DNA from: Perilla frutescens
Lineage: Eukaryota > Streptophyta > Magnoliopsida > Lamiales > Lamiaceae
Assembly: GCA_026008535.1 (NCBI GenBank)
Contig: BRKX01000018.1
Location: forward strand, 48,415,588-48,479,587
Length of the DNA stretch: 64,000 nt
Direction: 5' to 3'
Part shown: piece by piece, positions 27,116 to 39,998 of the stretch
Position numbering within the stretch: the first letter of the stretch is position 1
Layout: each line of letters begins with the position of its first letter
The notes under the pieces: model-generated
Databases searched by the model: none
What the model was told of the DNA's origin: nothing
What the model saw: the letters and a program-made list of their open reading frames with translations, nothing else
Translations under genes and position numbers: made by a program

Positions 27116-28499
27116 GCTTACACGTAGACATATGTTTGAAAAGTAAAATGCATTGGTTGATTGTGTTTATACCATAGACACGTGTATATACATATAATAC
27201 TTCTAATTTGGGATAAGTATGTGTAATCTTATCTATAGATATTGCAAGCTAAACAATTATAATATATATATATATATATATACATACCTATCATATAACC
27301 TTATAAAATGAACTTTGATGAAAGAAAAATATCAAGGGAGACAGACGGAAGTTAGTTGGGGTTTGAAGCAAAGGTATCATCAAATTAATTTAATCTTACT
27401 TTTGATGAATTATTTTAATGCTAGAGAACATAATCACCTACAAATTTAATTGTTTAGCTATATGCATAATTAAGGTTATAAAAATTATCCCAAGAAACTT
27501 GAGCTGTTGATGCTTTATCTAGTTATTACATATAATTAGCTAGTTTATAATTTTACTATGGTCAGTTAATTTCTAAAAAAATTGGATTAGTAAATTATAG
27601 ATACAGATCATAGTTTGGCTATTAAGATATAAATTGGTGAATATATAAGATATTTCAAAAGTTTAGTTGAGCTAATAGCATAAGTATATAAATTAATAGT
27701 AATATTACTTAAATATGTATATAACGAAAGAAAATAGCAATCAATTAATTAATAAGTTAGAAAATTTAATGACTTGTGTAAATGAATTGTATTTATCCTG
27801 TTGGATTAATCCACTTCTTTAACAAATTTATCCAAGTTAGAATCATATTTTATGTGGTGAAAAATTTAATTAACCAAGCCATGAGATTATGCTGGTGTGA
27901 GATATTTTATAATTAATATTAGTTATGAAGCTTTGCATTAAAGAAGAAAAAGGTTTAGCACAATTATATCTAAATTAAGAATATAGTTAAAGCTATTGCC
28001 TATATATTATTGTATTGAAATAAAATTCTTTGTATTATATAAGTTCATAATACCTCGCTATCAATTATGGAGTTTATAATAATTAGTAAATTTTAATTCA
28101 CCTTATATTAACTCGATATTAATCTTTGGTTTATCTTAATTAGATTCTCTTGAGAAAGCATACACTTTAGGATTACAAATATTGTAATCTTTGGAATTGA
28201 GGTAAGTAGAAATTCATTTGCAACTACAATGCATGAATATATTATTATTTGATTATATGTGATTATTATTTGCTATTGTGTTGTTATAATTTATTACCTC
28301 ATAAATATGTGGTGTAATATGCTTGTGGCGTTCTATCTATTTGCATTGAATATCTTTTACATGATCACGAGCATATGAATGCACGTCATGTAGATATTAT
28401 CGAGTTGCATGCATGAAATGGTTTTGAGAGAGAGAAAATGTTTTGTTTGGGATTGGTCACCACCAGCCCGTGTTGTGCTGTGTTGATATTTGTGCCTCG

Positions 28500-28690
28500 A
28501 GTGGGATGACTTCCATGCGGGATCAAAGGGAACAGGCAGGGGGCGTGTCCCTTGGGGTCTAGGGAGGATGGTCCACTTCGATTGCACCTTTGAGGTGATG
28601 AGTGGCTGATGTGGGATGACTTTCATGTGGGATCAAAGGGAACAGACAGGGGGCGTGTCCCTTGGGGTCCAGGAAGGATGAGCCACATGA
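28500..28690. repeat. Direct repeat inside the putative LTR
   Basis: gtgggatgacttccatgcgg ... acaggcagggggcgtgtccc ... ttggggtctag occurs at about 28501-28577 and again at about 28612-28687 with a few substitutions. Confidence 0.85.
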
Positions 28691-29347
28691 GTGCACTAAT
28701 CACATTCCGGCAAAGTGATATTGATTATATTATGAGCTCATGACTTATGTTGGTGTCTGGTGAAGGGAGCCAAGTTCCTAAACAGTGAAAATACTTTTGA
28801 GATGAAAATATCTTATATCACGAGCATTAGTCATGGTGTGGTGTCTTCTTTATGCGTTGTGTATGAGGTCACATGCATGATTTCTGCTTACTGAGCTTTA
28901 GCTCATGTAGTTCATGCATTGTAGGTGATTCTGATGAAGCATGAAAGTGCTTGGTGCGGGGCGTGGAGTTTCCAAGAGTTCATGTGGGTCTATGTATATG
29001 GATGACGACCTGATGGGCTTTTGTTTATGAGCTTTTTGCACCACCTTTTGACTCTGTTTTTGTTCAAGCGTGAAACTTCTTCGAAGTTCACCGTTTTGAT
29101 TGTATATAAACTTTTATCTTCCTTGTTGTACTCTTTTGACGTCGGAGTACTCTTTCTTCCCTTAATATATTTATGTAAATTATGTATGGAAGTAAATCTT
29201 ATCCTTTCTCGAGTCTACCAATAATTTTCTTTCTAGTTTAGGAAAAAAAAAAATCCAAAGCACGCTCACATTGTTAGTCTGTTCTTCTATATCTGTTTGA
29301 GGGTGCCACAAGATCCCAATATTGTTGGCGGTCAACCTCTCCAAATG

Positions 29348-29719
29348 AAATCTTCTATCCCACTTTTCTCTATTCCATTTGGTGTCCCATTTTGATTTTT
29401 ATTTGATTTTCATTAATTTTTTTCTTCAATTTCAATTTGTTATGGCTTAGTTTAATTTTATAATTATTATTTAGGGTTCACTCCACCCAATTAGGGTTTA
29501 TATTTATTTTTTAATATTTATTTATTGTTTTTAGTTAATATAATTGATTAATACGGTTGATTATTCAAAAAGTAGGGTATATGATTTTTAAAAATTTTAA
29601 TTTTTAACAATAAATGTTGATTATGATTTGTATTGCTATTGTAAAATTTATTTTGGTAATAAATATTTTTAAAATATTAAATTTCATAGTGGGACATGAA
29701 AAGTGGACTAGAGGATTTT
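29348..29719. mobile_element. MITE, family B variant (CCTCTAGTCC ends)
   Basis: The left end aaatcttctatcccacttt faces the right end aaagtggactagaggatttt. The core ccacccaattagggtttat is shared with the other family-B copies. It lies just beyond the 3' end of the DUF247 pseudogene. Confidence 0.7.
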
Positions 29720-29773
29720 ATCTCCAATCTCTCTCCCTCCAACTAAAACAACAGAAAAATAACAGTTTTATGA

Positions 29774-31178
29774 TCATGAAGACCTCTTTTTTAGGAAAAG
29801 TAGAAAAAAATAAATAAATGAATTGTAGAGCAGAAAGACGGCGGCGATGAGAGCTATAGCAGTCCATGTCTTGGCTTTGCTGTTGCAGTGCTCGTTGATT
29901 CTCATCTTCATCTCATCAAAAATGCGGTGGTTCTCTATTCCGTGAAAATCAATCTCCTTGAACATTCTGACGATCTCTTCACTTTCCCCCACGAAGCTCA
30001 CTATGATTCCCTTTTCTTGCAGCGCCTTCACATCCTTGGAGTCCTCAATCATTGATTTCATGAGTGCAAGATACGACGTCACCATCATGTCGGCGCAGGT
30101 TGTCCCTGGGGACATCTCCAGGGCCACCATGTTCGAGAAAAGGGTTCTAGTCTCGTCGGAGACTGCAAGAACAGGGAGGTGAAGCACTCCATAGAAGTAA
30201 TATGAATCAAACCTGATATCAAGAAGGAAGTTGGAGCTCGGTTTGAAGTGAATCCCCTTCGCTTTCAGTTCTGTCACAGATCGAAACGGCCACCTTCCCG
30301 GTTGAAGGAAACTACCTGCTGCTGCTGCTGCATATCTCTTTCTCCTCCACCATTTGCAGCATTTGAAAGTAGCCATCTCTTCCCCATGTCGATCTAAATC
30401 GAGAACATTATTGATCTTTGGATCTTCCGGATTGACCAGATTAGTAATATGGATCGCTTCAAGAAGGTGGAGAGGAAGGTATTCATCTCACTGGGTACCA
30501 AGGAAGTTGTTTCAGCTTTGTGAAATCCCCCCCCGAAGTTAGGAAGCTCAAGAACCTAAGCATTAGTGCTTCGCCTTCTTCTTTCTTATCGCCATCGTAT
30601 GCCAACTCAATCAGTGAGTTGATTAGCCACCAAGGGATCTGATTCTCCAACTTATAAGCAACATCGACCATCATTAACTTCACTTGGAAGAAGCCCAGCC
30701 GTCGAAACAGAAACATACCCTTCTCCTCACGGTTTTCTTCATTCGCTGCGAGTAACTCCACAATGTATAAGACGACGCAGGCGTCGCGGAGCATCATCTC
30801 CGCGAGTGCCTCGTCGTCGTACTCGTCTCTCGACAGCCCTCCGTAGAAGTGCCGGATATCTCCTATCCGCGCCAGAATATTGGCGCGGAAGAGGCGGCGC
30901 CGGTGGTCTGCCTCGAGCATGATGTCGACGAGCTCGTCTTTGAATTCTTCAAACTCACGGAACTGGGGCTGGGCGTGGTGATATGGCCCCAGAGAAACGA
31001 TGGAGGGATCGTACACCGCCTCATTTTTCTCTCGTAGTCGCGGTGGAACTCTGTGCAGCACTCGCATCCACTCGGGCCTCGCCTCGCTGCGGCCGCTGTC
31101 GGTGGCCGCCGGAGCTCCCCTTTCCACGTCGGCACGGTTGCTGCGGCCATTGTTTCTGGAGACTAAACTGTTCCCCAT
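29774..31178 (-). pseudogene. DUF247 (UPF0481) pseudogene, copy 1
   Basis: The ORF starts MGNSLVSRNNGRSN and carries the DUF247 opening VLHRVPPRLREKN...YDPSIVSLGPYHHA, then MLRDACVVLYIVELL and LENQIPWWLI. A 2-bp loss (tctcac where copy 2 has tctctcac) near 30486 shifts frame, and translation ends at a TGA at 30483-30485 after LKQLPWYPVR. The remaining frame continues intact as DEYLPLHLLEA...CCKWWRRKRY...SVTELKAKGIHF to 29774. Near the C-terminus an 11-codon segment present in copy 2 (around ELINTKFHSPW) is gone, apparently between ATGGA repeats. A hydrophobic tail (ALIAAVFLLY) remains. DUF247 proteins are plant-specific with a C-terminal membrane anchor; molecular function is mostly unknown. 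Single-lesion status suggests recent inactivation. Confidence 0.85.
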
Positions 31179-31189
31179 GCAGCCGTACG

Positions 31190-31510
31190 TACGTTTCTAT
31201 ATTTGAAAATATTTGTTAGTTGGCGGTGATCGAAGGTGGATCATATTGCTATTGATATAGTTGATTAGAGGAGAAGAAACCTTGCTCTTGTAATAAGAAC
31301 ACCGCTTTTAATTCAATTAAATGAGAGAGCAATCAATATAGCTAGCCGACAGCGGGAGTAGGGGACATCTTCTTTATTGTCCGAACAACGACATATTCTT
31401 CTCCAGCTCTCTGGTGTACTCCTCTTTCAACATCTTAACTGTCTTCAACAACTTGAATTTTTTCCTTTGTGTATTTGAAAATTTATCACCATATCTAGAT
31501 TGAGATTTTG
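31190..31510 (-). promoter_or_regulatory. Conserved upstream segment of DUF247 copy 1
   Basis: Read on the minus strand this matches 62462-62829 upstream of copy 3: aatctcaatctagatatggt, gttgaaagaggagtacacc, ttaattgaattaaaagcgg, aaccaaggtttcttctcc-like, and gatccaccttcgatc. Parts recur at 45300-45390, 46930-46987 and 47576-47665. The promoter/leader therefore moved with the gene. Confidence 0.75.
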
Positions 31511-31579
31511 AAGATGATGGAAAAAAAAAGGAAGGATTAATTTGGTTGTGAACGACAAAAAGATCAATTGAAATGGATA

Positions 31580-31815
31580 TCTATACATATATTAAGGCGA
31601 AATAGTGTGATACACAGCGATTCATTGTCTATCACATGATTTAACTTTAGACAACAAATTTTGTATAATAGACATAGTAATTACATTAACTGTTGTAATT
31701 TTTTCTTTTTGCTTTTTTTTTTACGACAGTTTAGGTTAGAACCGTTGTCTTTTAACAATTGTTTGCAAATTTAGTTATTACTAATATAGATTACGTGCGT
31801 TGCACGTATAGCCTA
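31580..31815 (+). mobile_element. Degenerate non-autonomous Helitron
   Basis: It starts tctatacatatattaaggc after an A, like the Helitron at 46988. The end has a perfect hairpin ACGTGC-GTT-GCACGT (31793-31807) followed by atagccta. The expected CTRR terminus reads CTAT, one mismatch. No ORF. Confidence 0.6.
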
Positions 31816-33059
31816 TTATTTAACATCATAGAATCTTTAAAAATTGTAATATTAATAAATATTAATGAATAATTTTAACAAAATATTATAAGTATGCATA
31901 AAATAGTATTGTATAGTACGCTCGTTTGATAATAATATGAATTATTTTGGCATTCACATCAATAGTTTCATTTAATTTATACATGTCAGAAATTTTATCT
32001 AAGCTTTCGAAAGTGGTACAATATATATATTAGAAATAGTTGATATTTACTTTATGTAATCAATTTTATGTGTGATTTTGTAGAAGATATGGATATAATA
32101 CATTTCTACCTTCTAATAAAGAAAAAAGTGAAAGTAGCTAGTGCGCCAATTATTACGCGAGACATAGATCTTTCAGTGAATGGATAAGTTAACAATGTTA
32201 ATAAAAACACATTAACATACATTTTCTACACACACTTAAATCTTTCCATACATCAACACACACTTTTGACACCAAAATTTAGTATACAAATAATTGGAAA
32301 AAAATTGTTACCACTAGAAATCAACAAACATTAAATATTCATAATAATCGCAGATACGTAAAACTTGTGTCTAAAGTTGAATTAAAAAATAATATAAACA
32401 ATAGCTAAAGTGGGATGTTAGAGAGGGGCAAGAAATAATTTTTGAAGTCTTAACTCTCAAACTTTATTACTTGGTTAAAGTTAATTACAATGGAAACATA
32501 ACAGAACTCACAGTATATATCCTATTTGATCAGGACAAAAATTTGCCATGGATTTCTAATCTAGAATTTAACAACAAAAAATACATTGAAAGCATAATAT
32601 ATTTTTCCCCAATGATATGTATTAATTTTTTGCGTGTAAAAAATGTTGTTAGTGGTTGCTTAGATCTAAGTGTTTGTTAGAAATTGTGTGTTAGTTTGCA
32701 CTTGCTAACATCGTTAACTTTTTCGTCCAAATAAGAATCTACATGGTCTAGTGTTTAACATAGAGGAGACTATTTGGGCTAAATAGTAAAGAAGAGGGTA
32801 ATAAATGACATGAGTAATAGTCGATGGACTATTTGAATACTTTCCCTATTAAGAACTACAGATAAGTGAAAAACACAAAATATTATCTGATCTAAAAAAA
32901 CATTGCACATGAAATTCATAGAAGTATGTAATGAATCGACAAAAATTTGAAATATTACTATTAATGAAGGGTGTCTATATTATTTATAATGTGAATCTAT
33001 ATATTAACATTAAATCTTTTATGGTTTGATCTTAATGTAATATTCAATATTTTTGTTCT

Positions 33060-33125
<66 letters not shown>

Positions 33126-33513
33126 CGCGCGTGCGCACTCACGTGCGTGTGTGCTTTGTCTCTTCTTGCACTTCAGTAGCTTACAACTTTTATATATTTT
33201 TTTCTTTTATCTCACTTTAGTTTGTCTTGTACTTTTTTCGTGCATGATAGTGATGTCTAAAGTCTTCAAAACTCCATATGTACTTTTAATTGCAACCATT
33301 CCACTTTCTTGAATTTATACTAAATCTCCATAATAGCTATAATTAATGATGTGGATATTATATATATAAGTGAATAATATATGCAATAAATCATGCAAAT
33401 GCAATAATATACATATATTATATGTATATACATTAAATAGTTATACATGTTGAAAGAAAATAATTTGTAAGACGTAAGTCCTAATGTTTTCTCTAATGTA
33501 TGACATGCATCAT

Positions 33514-33573
<60 letters not shown>

Positions 33574-34668
33574 GGGCTAATTACAATTTAATTTCCAACA
33601 TTTAATGGTTTTAACAAAAATAACCTAATATTTTAATGATTACATTTTAATTCCTAACGTTTGGATATTCTAACAAAAATAACACAACGTTTAATATGAA
33701 CAATTTAATTCTCAACATTTGAACATTTTAACAAAAATGACCTGATAATTAAGGCGAAAAAATCCATTAATTTTGTTCTTTTTTTCCGTAAAAATTGTTA
33801 GTCAATTATACGGATCTCTAGCTTACTGGAGAGTAAATGTGATTGAAATTGACCAAAATACTTATTGTGGCCTAAATTTCAGATTATTTATTTAAAATGT
33901 TCAAACGTTGAGAATTAAATTGTTAATATTAAACGTTGTTGACCACAAATATCTTGAGAAAAGAAATTATATAATCCTTAAATATTGTAACTCCAATTTC
34001 ATGAACTTCCAATAAATTTTATAAATTTGTAATTAATATATAATTACAAACAAGATTTATATATTTTTTTGAATTTAATATGTTAAACTTTAAATCATTA
34101 CATTTAATTGAAATTAAAATTTTTGTTGTTAGTGCAATCGTGTGCACTTAATTGTAATTTGCTATTTATTTTGATGAATCATGTGTTTTGGCTAAGGCCT
34201 AAGGGTGATCTTTTAAGAGATCTAAGTGGGGATGTAAGTGAGTCAATTCAACTCGTGATTGATTCATAAAATAATCAAATTTCATTCGTAGTTGATCGAG
34301 TCGGGTCGGATTGTAAATATTGTATTTAATCATAATTTTTTGCTTTGCTCTCATCACTGGAAGCTTGTGATGAAGAGATCTGAAAGAAGGCACTATTTGA
34401 GAAATTAAACAACATTTTTCTTTAAAGCAATTGTAAAATGAATTGAAATTTCTTTGATGAAGTATTAATTCCATTAATTTTTTATTTGTTTGTATTGTCG
34501 TATTTTTTAATGTTTGACTTAGTTATTAATCATAAATATTGAATATAACTCAAAATCATTGGTCAAATAAAAATATTATATATTTTAGATCTTTAATGAT
34601 TGTTTCAGAAAGCCTTACGGGTCTAAAAAAGTGAAATAAAATTGAATATTGTTTAAAAAATAAATGAA
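31816..34668. other. Intergenic, microsatellites and dispersed repeats
   Basis: Contains a (TA)n(TG)n(CG) tract at about 33061-33126, (AAT)n at about 33517-33573, and a block at 33575-33930 with repeated ttaacaaaaatgacc / aattaaattgtt words related to 17505-18500. A gggatgtaagtgagtcaa word at 34230 resembles hAT-like ends. No gene. Confidence 0.55.
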
Positions 34669-35485
34669 ATATGACTTGTCACAAAGCAAGTACATTGATG
34701 AGATACTTGAAAGAACTAACTTGTCAGATTGCAAGCCTTGTTATATTCCTATGAATTCAGCTGTTAAGTTGTCCAAATACAATGGTTCTATGTTTGAAGA
34801 GGCTACTCTTTATAGAAGTACAGTTGGTGCCTTGCAATATTTGACATTAACAAGGCCTGATATTGCCTTTGCAGTAAATAACCTTAGCCAATTTCTGCAA
34901 CAGCCTCTTGATTCTCATTGGGATGCTTGCAAACAATTACTTAGATATATGAAGGGTACTGAGTCTTTCTCTCTAGTGTTCAGTTCCTCCTCTTCCATGA
35001 TGATAGAAGCTTTTGCAGATGCTGACTGGGCCAGCTGTATTGATGATAGAAGGTCTACGGGTGGCCATCGTGTGTATCTTGGGAATAATTTGATTTCTTG
35101 GTGTTCTAAGAAGCAAGTTGTCTCCAGGAGCAGTGCAGAGTCTGAGTATAGATCCTTAGCAAATGTCACTGCTGAAATTGTGTGGCTACATGCATTGTGC
35201 AAAGAGCTGGGGTTTGGAGTTATGAGTCCTGCTCAAGTATGGTCTGATAACAGTAGTGCGACATCTCTTGCTTCAAACCCAGTTTTTCATGCACGAATGA
35301 AACATATTGAGATCGATGTGCATTTTGTTCGTGAGAGTGTTCTTGACAAAGTGGTGGAGATAGGTCATGTGCCTTCCAAGGATCAAGTAGCAGATGTCTT
35401 CACCAAACCTCTGGCTGAAACGCGTTTTTAAACTCTACGAGATCGTCTTAAACTCAAGTTGTGACGTTGGGTTTCTGCAGGGTTG
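34669..35485 (+). mobile_element. Ty1/copia fragment A (RT end and RNase H), 5'-truncated
   Basis: Open frame to 35431 with RT C-terminal and copia RNase H landmarks: YRSTVGALQYLTLTRPDIAF, AFADADWASC, GNNLISWCSKKQ, SRSSAESEYR, KHIEIDVHFVRE and DVFTKPLAE. It begins abruptly at acttgtcacaaagcaag, matching 39184 in element B, and continues directly into the LTR at 35486. No in-frame stops, in contrast to B. Confidence 0.9.
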
Positions 35486-35738
35486 TGTTGAAGATATTTA
35501 TGCATGGAGTTGCATGGTGCATGGGCACGTGGCAATCTCTCCGTATTTTATGGAAATTAGTTAGTTAGTATTGCCAGCTGTTAAGTTCTAGTTGTAGTCT
35601 ATAAATATCTATAGTTCTCATTCTTTGTAATCACGTTTTCTGTACATGAAATAAAAATCACAAAATTCTCTCAAATGTTCAAAATATCTTCTCTTATGCA
35701 TTTCTACAAACACCTTGTGTTCTCTTTAGATTCTAAGA
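35486..35738 (+). mobile_element. copia LTR 1 (shared by fragment A and element B)
   Basis: 253 bp beginning TGTTGAAGATATTTATGC. It is the 3' LTR of fragment A and the 5' LTR of element B. It matches the LTR at 39999-40251 with about 7 differences in 253 by my count. It ends AAGA where the other ends AACA. It is followed immediately by TGGTATCA, the usual tRNA-iMet primer-binding site. Confidence 0.92.
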
Positions 35739-38700
35739 TGGTATCATTGAGTCTTTTTTGATCGGCGTTTCTATCGTGATCTCCGCGTTTCTATCGCACT
35801 CTTCTTCTTGTTGCTGCGAATTTTTTGATCCTGTTGTCATGGCTTCCACTCCAAATTCATTTGTTTCTTTTCTTCCTGTTCCATCATTCAAATTAGATAG
35901 GAACAATTATGCTTTCTGGCGTTTTGAGGTGTTAGTTCTTTTACGAGCACATGGTTTTGAGGATTTGATCTCTGATTATTCGGTTCCTCCGCCTCAATTT
36001 TTGTCTCCATCCGCTCGCGATGCTCGTCCCAATCCTGATTTCCAAGTGTGGATTTGTCGCGATCAGTTTTTGTTGAGTTGGCTTATTGGTTCGATTGCTG
36101 AGGTCATGATTGGCCATAGTACTCGGTGTGTGACGTCTCACGATCTGTGGTGCACTCTGCAATTGCCTTTTGAGTCGCAATCCAAGGCGCACATCATGCA
36201 TCTCAAGCTTTAGTTGCAGACTACTAAGAAAGGCGAGCTGACAATTGATGAATATGTACTTAAGATGCGTGGATTTACTGACAATTTGGCTGCTATTGGC
36301 AAGCCTGTGGATGATGAGGATTTGATTATGCATATCCTCGGTGGCTTTGGTGCTGACTATGATGCCGTAGTAGTTAATCTTACCAATCGTGCTAACTCTC
36401 TCACTCTTCTAGAAGTCCAGTATGCTCTTCAAGCACATGAGGCTTGGCTTCAAAGTTAGGTCTCTTTCGTTTCTCCTACTGCTCATTATGCTCACTTTTC
36501 TGGTGCTGCAAATTCTGGTGGTGCTATGTTTGGTTGTGGTCGCGGTGGTTCTGAGTTTGCCGGCCACGGTGGTGGTTTTAGAGGAGGTTGAGGTGGAAGA
36601 GGTTTTACCAAGGATACCAAGATCATTTGTCAACTTTGTGGTAAAAATGGTCATGTAGCTCTCAAGTGTTTCAAGAGGTTTGATGTGCATTTCACTGGTG
36701 TTGCTGCTCCTCAAGCCTTCTATGCTGATTATTCCTAAGATTCTGCTCAAGATAGGGCCTACTATGCTCAGCAGGTTGACTCTCAGTGGTACGCAGACAG
36801 TGGAGCCACTGCTCATATCATAAATGATCTCTCTAATCTGCAGCTACGCACACCATACTCTGGTTCTGAGATGTTACAGATTGGAAATGGTAATGTTCTA
36901 TCCATTACTCATATTGGTGATTCTAGCCTGCCTTCTGCTGATTCTCACAAGTCTCTTATGCTGCAAAATATCTTACATGTGCCTGGTATTACAAAGAATT
37001 TAATAATATTATCCTTAGTTCACTAAGGATAATAGTGTTTTTGTGGAATTATATCCCTCTTTTTGCTGTGTCAAGGATCTCCAACCATATCAAGTTCTGA
37101 TGAAGGGGTCTCTGGTCAAGGGCTTGTATCAGCTGGATCTCTCAGCCATGCTTAGGATCTGCTCTACTTCTTCAACATTGTATGTCAAGTTTTCTTCCTC
37201 CTCACCATCTCAAGCCTTTCAGACACTCACTACTTCTGCAGATTCTTCTGCTTCTCCATGTATAAATAAGTCTGAATCTTGTTTTCTTTCTTGTACTTCT
37301 GATATCAATAAATGGCATAGGAAGCTAGGTCATCCTAGCTCTTCTATTCTGAAATAAATTTGTAATAATCTTCATATTCAATATAAAGAATCTTCGTTGT
37401 TGTTCTGTGATGCTTGCAAATTGGGTAAACTCCATCAAACTGCACATGTCTCTCAACCACTTCATACAACTGCTCTTTTCCAGCTTATACATTCTGATCT
37501 ATGGGGGCCTGCAGCTACTTCTAGCTCTGCAGAGTTTAAATTCTATATCCATTTCATTGATGATTACACTAGGTTCACCTGGATTTTTCCCCTTACTGTT
37601 AAGTCTGAGGCAACTGAGGTTGTCAAAAGATTCATTACCATGATTCACGTTCAGTTCTCCACCACTATTCTTTCTCTTCAAACTGATTAGGGAGGGTGAA
37701 TTCAGATCCTTAGATGCTTATCTTTCCAACTTAGGTATCCATTTCAGACATTCTTGTCCTTACATTCACCCTCAGAATGGTAAAGCTAAGAGGAAACATC
37801 AACATATCTTTGAGACTGGTTTGACTCTTCTAGCTCAAGCTCATTTACCTTTCAAATTTTGGTGGGATGCCTTTGCAGCTGCAGTGTATCTCATCAATCG
37901 GTTACCTTCATCCACCACTCAAGGTATTTCTTATTTCCAGCTTCTTTATCATACTTCTCTTGATTATTCATTTCTTCATACATTTGGCTGTGCTTGTTTT
38001 CCTCTCTTAACTCCTTACAATCAGCACAAACGTCAATATAAATCTGTCAAATGTGTGTTTCTAGGCTATAGTTCTTCTCATAAAGGTTATAAGTGTCTTA
38101 GTTCTTATGGTAGGGTTTATATATCAGATTCTGTTGCTTTTCATGAAAATGAGTCCCCATATGAATCTTTATTTTCTACTACTCAGCAACTCTCCTCTTC
38201 TTCTCCCTCGAATTCATCTGTTCCTATTCCTTCTTTTTTCTCTCATTCCTCTTCTTCTGATGTCATTCCTCCTACTTCTCCTCCCATTCCTCCTTCTACT
38301 TCATATGTCTCTTCTGTTTCTTCTTCTCCTCCTACCTTTATTCCCTATTCTTCTACTATTTCTTCTGTTTCTCATCCTATGATCACTAGAGCTAAGCATG
38401 GTATTTTTAAACCTAAAGTATGGCTGGCAGAGGTTCAGTTGCCCTCAGAACCCTCTTCAGTCAGAGCATCTCTTGGTGATCCTGCATGGTATAATGCTAT
38501 GAAGGCAGAATTCTCATCTCTGCAAGACAAGAAAACTTGGGTGTTGGTTCCCCCTTCTTCTGATCAGAAGTTGATCTCTCATAAATGGGTGTTTAAAGTA
38601 AAAAACTAAGTCTGATGGTACTCTTGACAAGTTGAAGGCTAGGTTAGTGGCTAGAGGTTGAGGTTTTGAACAGTTTTCTGGAGTGGATTTTCTTGAAACC

Positions 38701-39998
38701 TTTAGTCTAGTTCTCGAGTTCTCTACACTTAGAATGGTGTTTGCTATGGCAGCTATGAAGGGCTAGAAAATGAGGCAAATTGACATTAATAATGCCTTTT
38801 TGAATGGAGAACTTGAGGAGACAATTTATATGACTCAACCAAAAGGCTTTGAGGACAGTCAGTTTTCTCAACATGTCTGTAAGCTTACAAAAGCTATATA
38901 TGGTCTGAAACAGGTCCCTAGGGCCTGATACAACACCCTCAAAGCTTATCTTGGTTCAATTGGATTTCAAAGATCTCAGTCAGACTTCTCTTTGTTCTTT
39001 AGATTGTCTGCTACAAGTGTGGTGCTTATGCTTGTTTATGTGGATGGCATTTTAATCACTGGAGATAATTCTGATGAGATTCAAGATGTGATTCAAGGTC
39101 TGAACACTAAATTTGCTCTCAAGGATCTTGGCTTGGTTAGTTATTTTCCGGCATTGAAGTTTCTCATCAGCTTGGTTCTTTTCACTTGTCACAAAGCAAG
39201 TACATTGATGGGATACTTGAAAGAACTAACTTGTCAGATTGCAATCCTTGTTCTATTCCTATGAATTCAGCTGTTAAGTTGTCCAAATACAATAGTTCTA
39301 TGTTTGAAGAGGCTACTCTTTATAGAAGTACAGTTGGTGCCTTGCAATATTTGACATTAACAAGGCCTGATATTGCCTTTGCAGTAAATAAGCTTAGCCA
39401 ATTTCTGCAACAGCCTCTTGACTCTCATTGGGATACTTGCAAATAATTACTTAGATATCTGAAGGGTATTGAGTCTTTCTCTCTAGTGTTTAGTTCCTCC
39501 TCTTCTATGATGATAGAAGCTTTTACAAATGCTGACTGGGCTAGCTGTATTGATGATAGAAGGTCTACGGGTGGCTATTATGTATATCTTAGGAATAATT
39601 TGATTTCTTGGTGTTCTAAGAAGCAACAAGTTGTCTCCAGGAGCAGTGCAGAGTCTGAGTATAGATCCTTGGCAAACGTCACTGCTGAAATTATGTGGCT
39701 ACAAGCATTGTGCAAAGAGCTGGGGTTTGGAGTTATGAGTCCTGCTCAAGTATGGTCTGATAATAGTAGTGCAATATCTCTTGCTTCAAACCCAATTTTT
39801 CATGCACAAACGAAACATATTGAGATCGATGTGCATTTTTTTCATGAGAAGGTTCTTGACAAAGTGGTAGAGATAGGTCATGTGCTTTCCAATGATCAAG
39901 TAGCAGATGTCTTCACCAAACATATGGCAAAAACGTATTTTCAAACTCTACGGGATCATCTTAAACTCAAGTTGTGACATTGGGTTTCTGTAGGGGTG
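35739..39998 (+). pseudogene. Ty1/copia element B internal region, gag-pol with many stops
   Basis: PBS tggtatca at 35739. gag from ATG 35839 (MASTPNSFVSF, then LDRNNYAFW and ELTIDEYVLKMRGF). CCHC knuckle CQLCGKNGHVALKC near 36628. Protease DSGA at about 36796. Pre-integrase WHRKLGHPS near 37310; integrase SDLWGPA and FIDDYTRFTW. RT with [18 protein letters not shown] and YVDG near 39034, where copia enzymes have YVDD, so a catalytic aspartate is lost. RNase H to about 39977. Stops interrupt at about 36211, 36457, 36590, 36736, 38660, 38765, 38928 and 39443, with frameshifts near 37020 and 37690. Most stops replace CAG, CAA, CGA or TGG codons. Inactive copy. Confidence 0.9.

Larger units (their letters stand above)
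26775..29225 (+). mobile_element. Putative solo LTR of a Ty3/gypsy element
   Basis: It starts tgtaatacccgagctttt, a form of the TGTAACACCCGA start common to plant gypsy LTRs. Near 28885-28930 it has ttactgagctttagctcat, another word typical of such LTRs. It is long, non-coding and lies alone. The 3' border and target-site duplication are not visible, so the end is a guess. It contains an (AAT)n tract and a 110-bp-spaced duplication. Confidence 0.4.

Noticed and set aside
26775..29225. Long non-coding RNA gene
   Set aside because: No promoter, splice or conservation evidence; LTR-like words explain it better.
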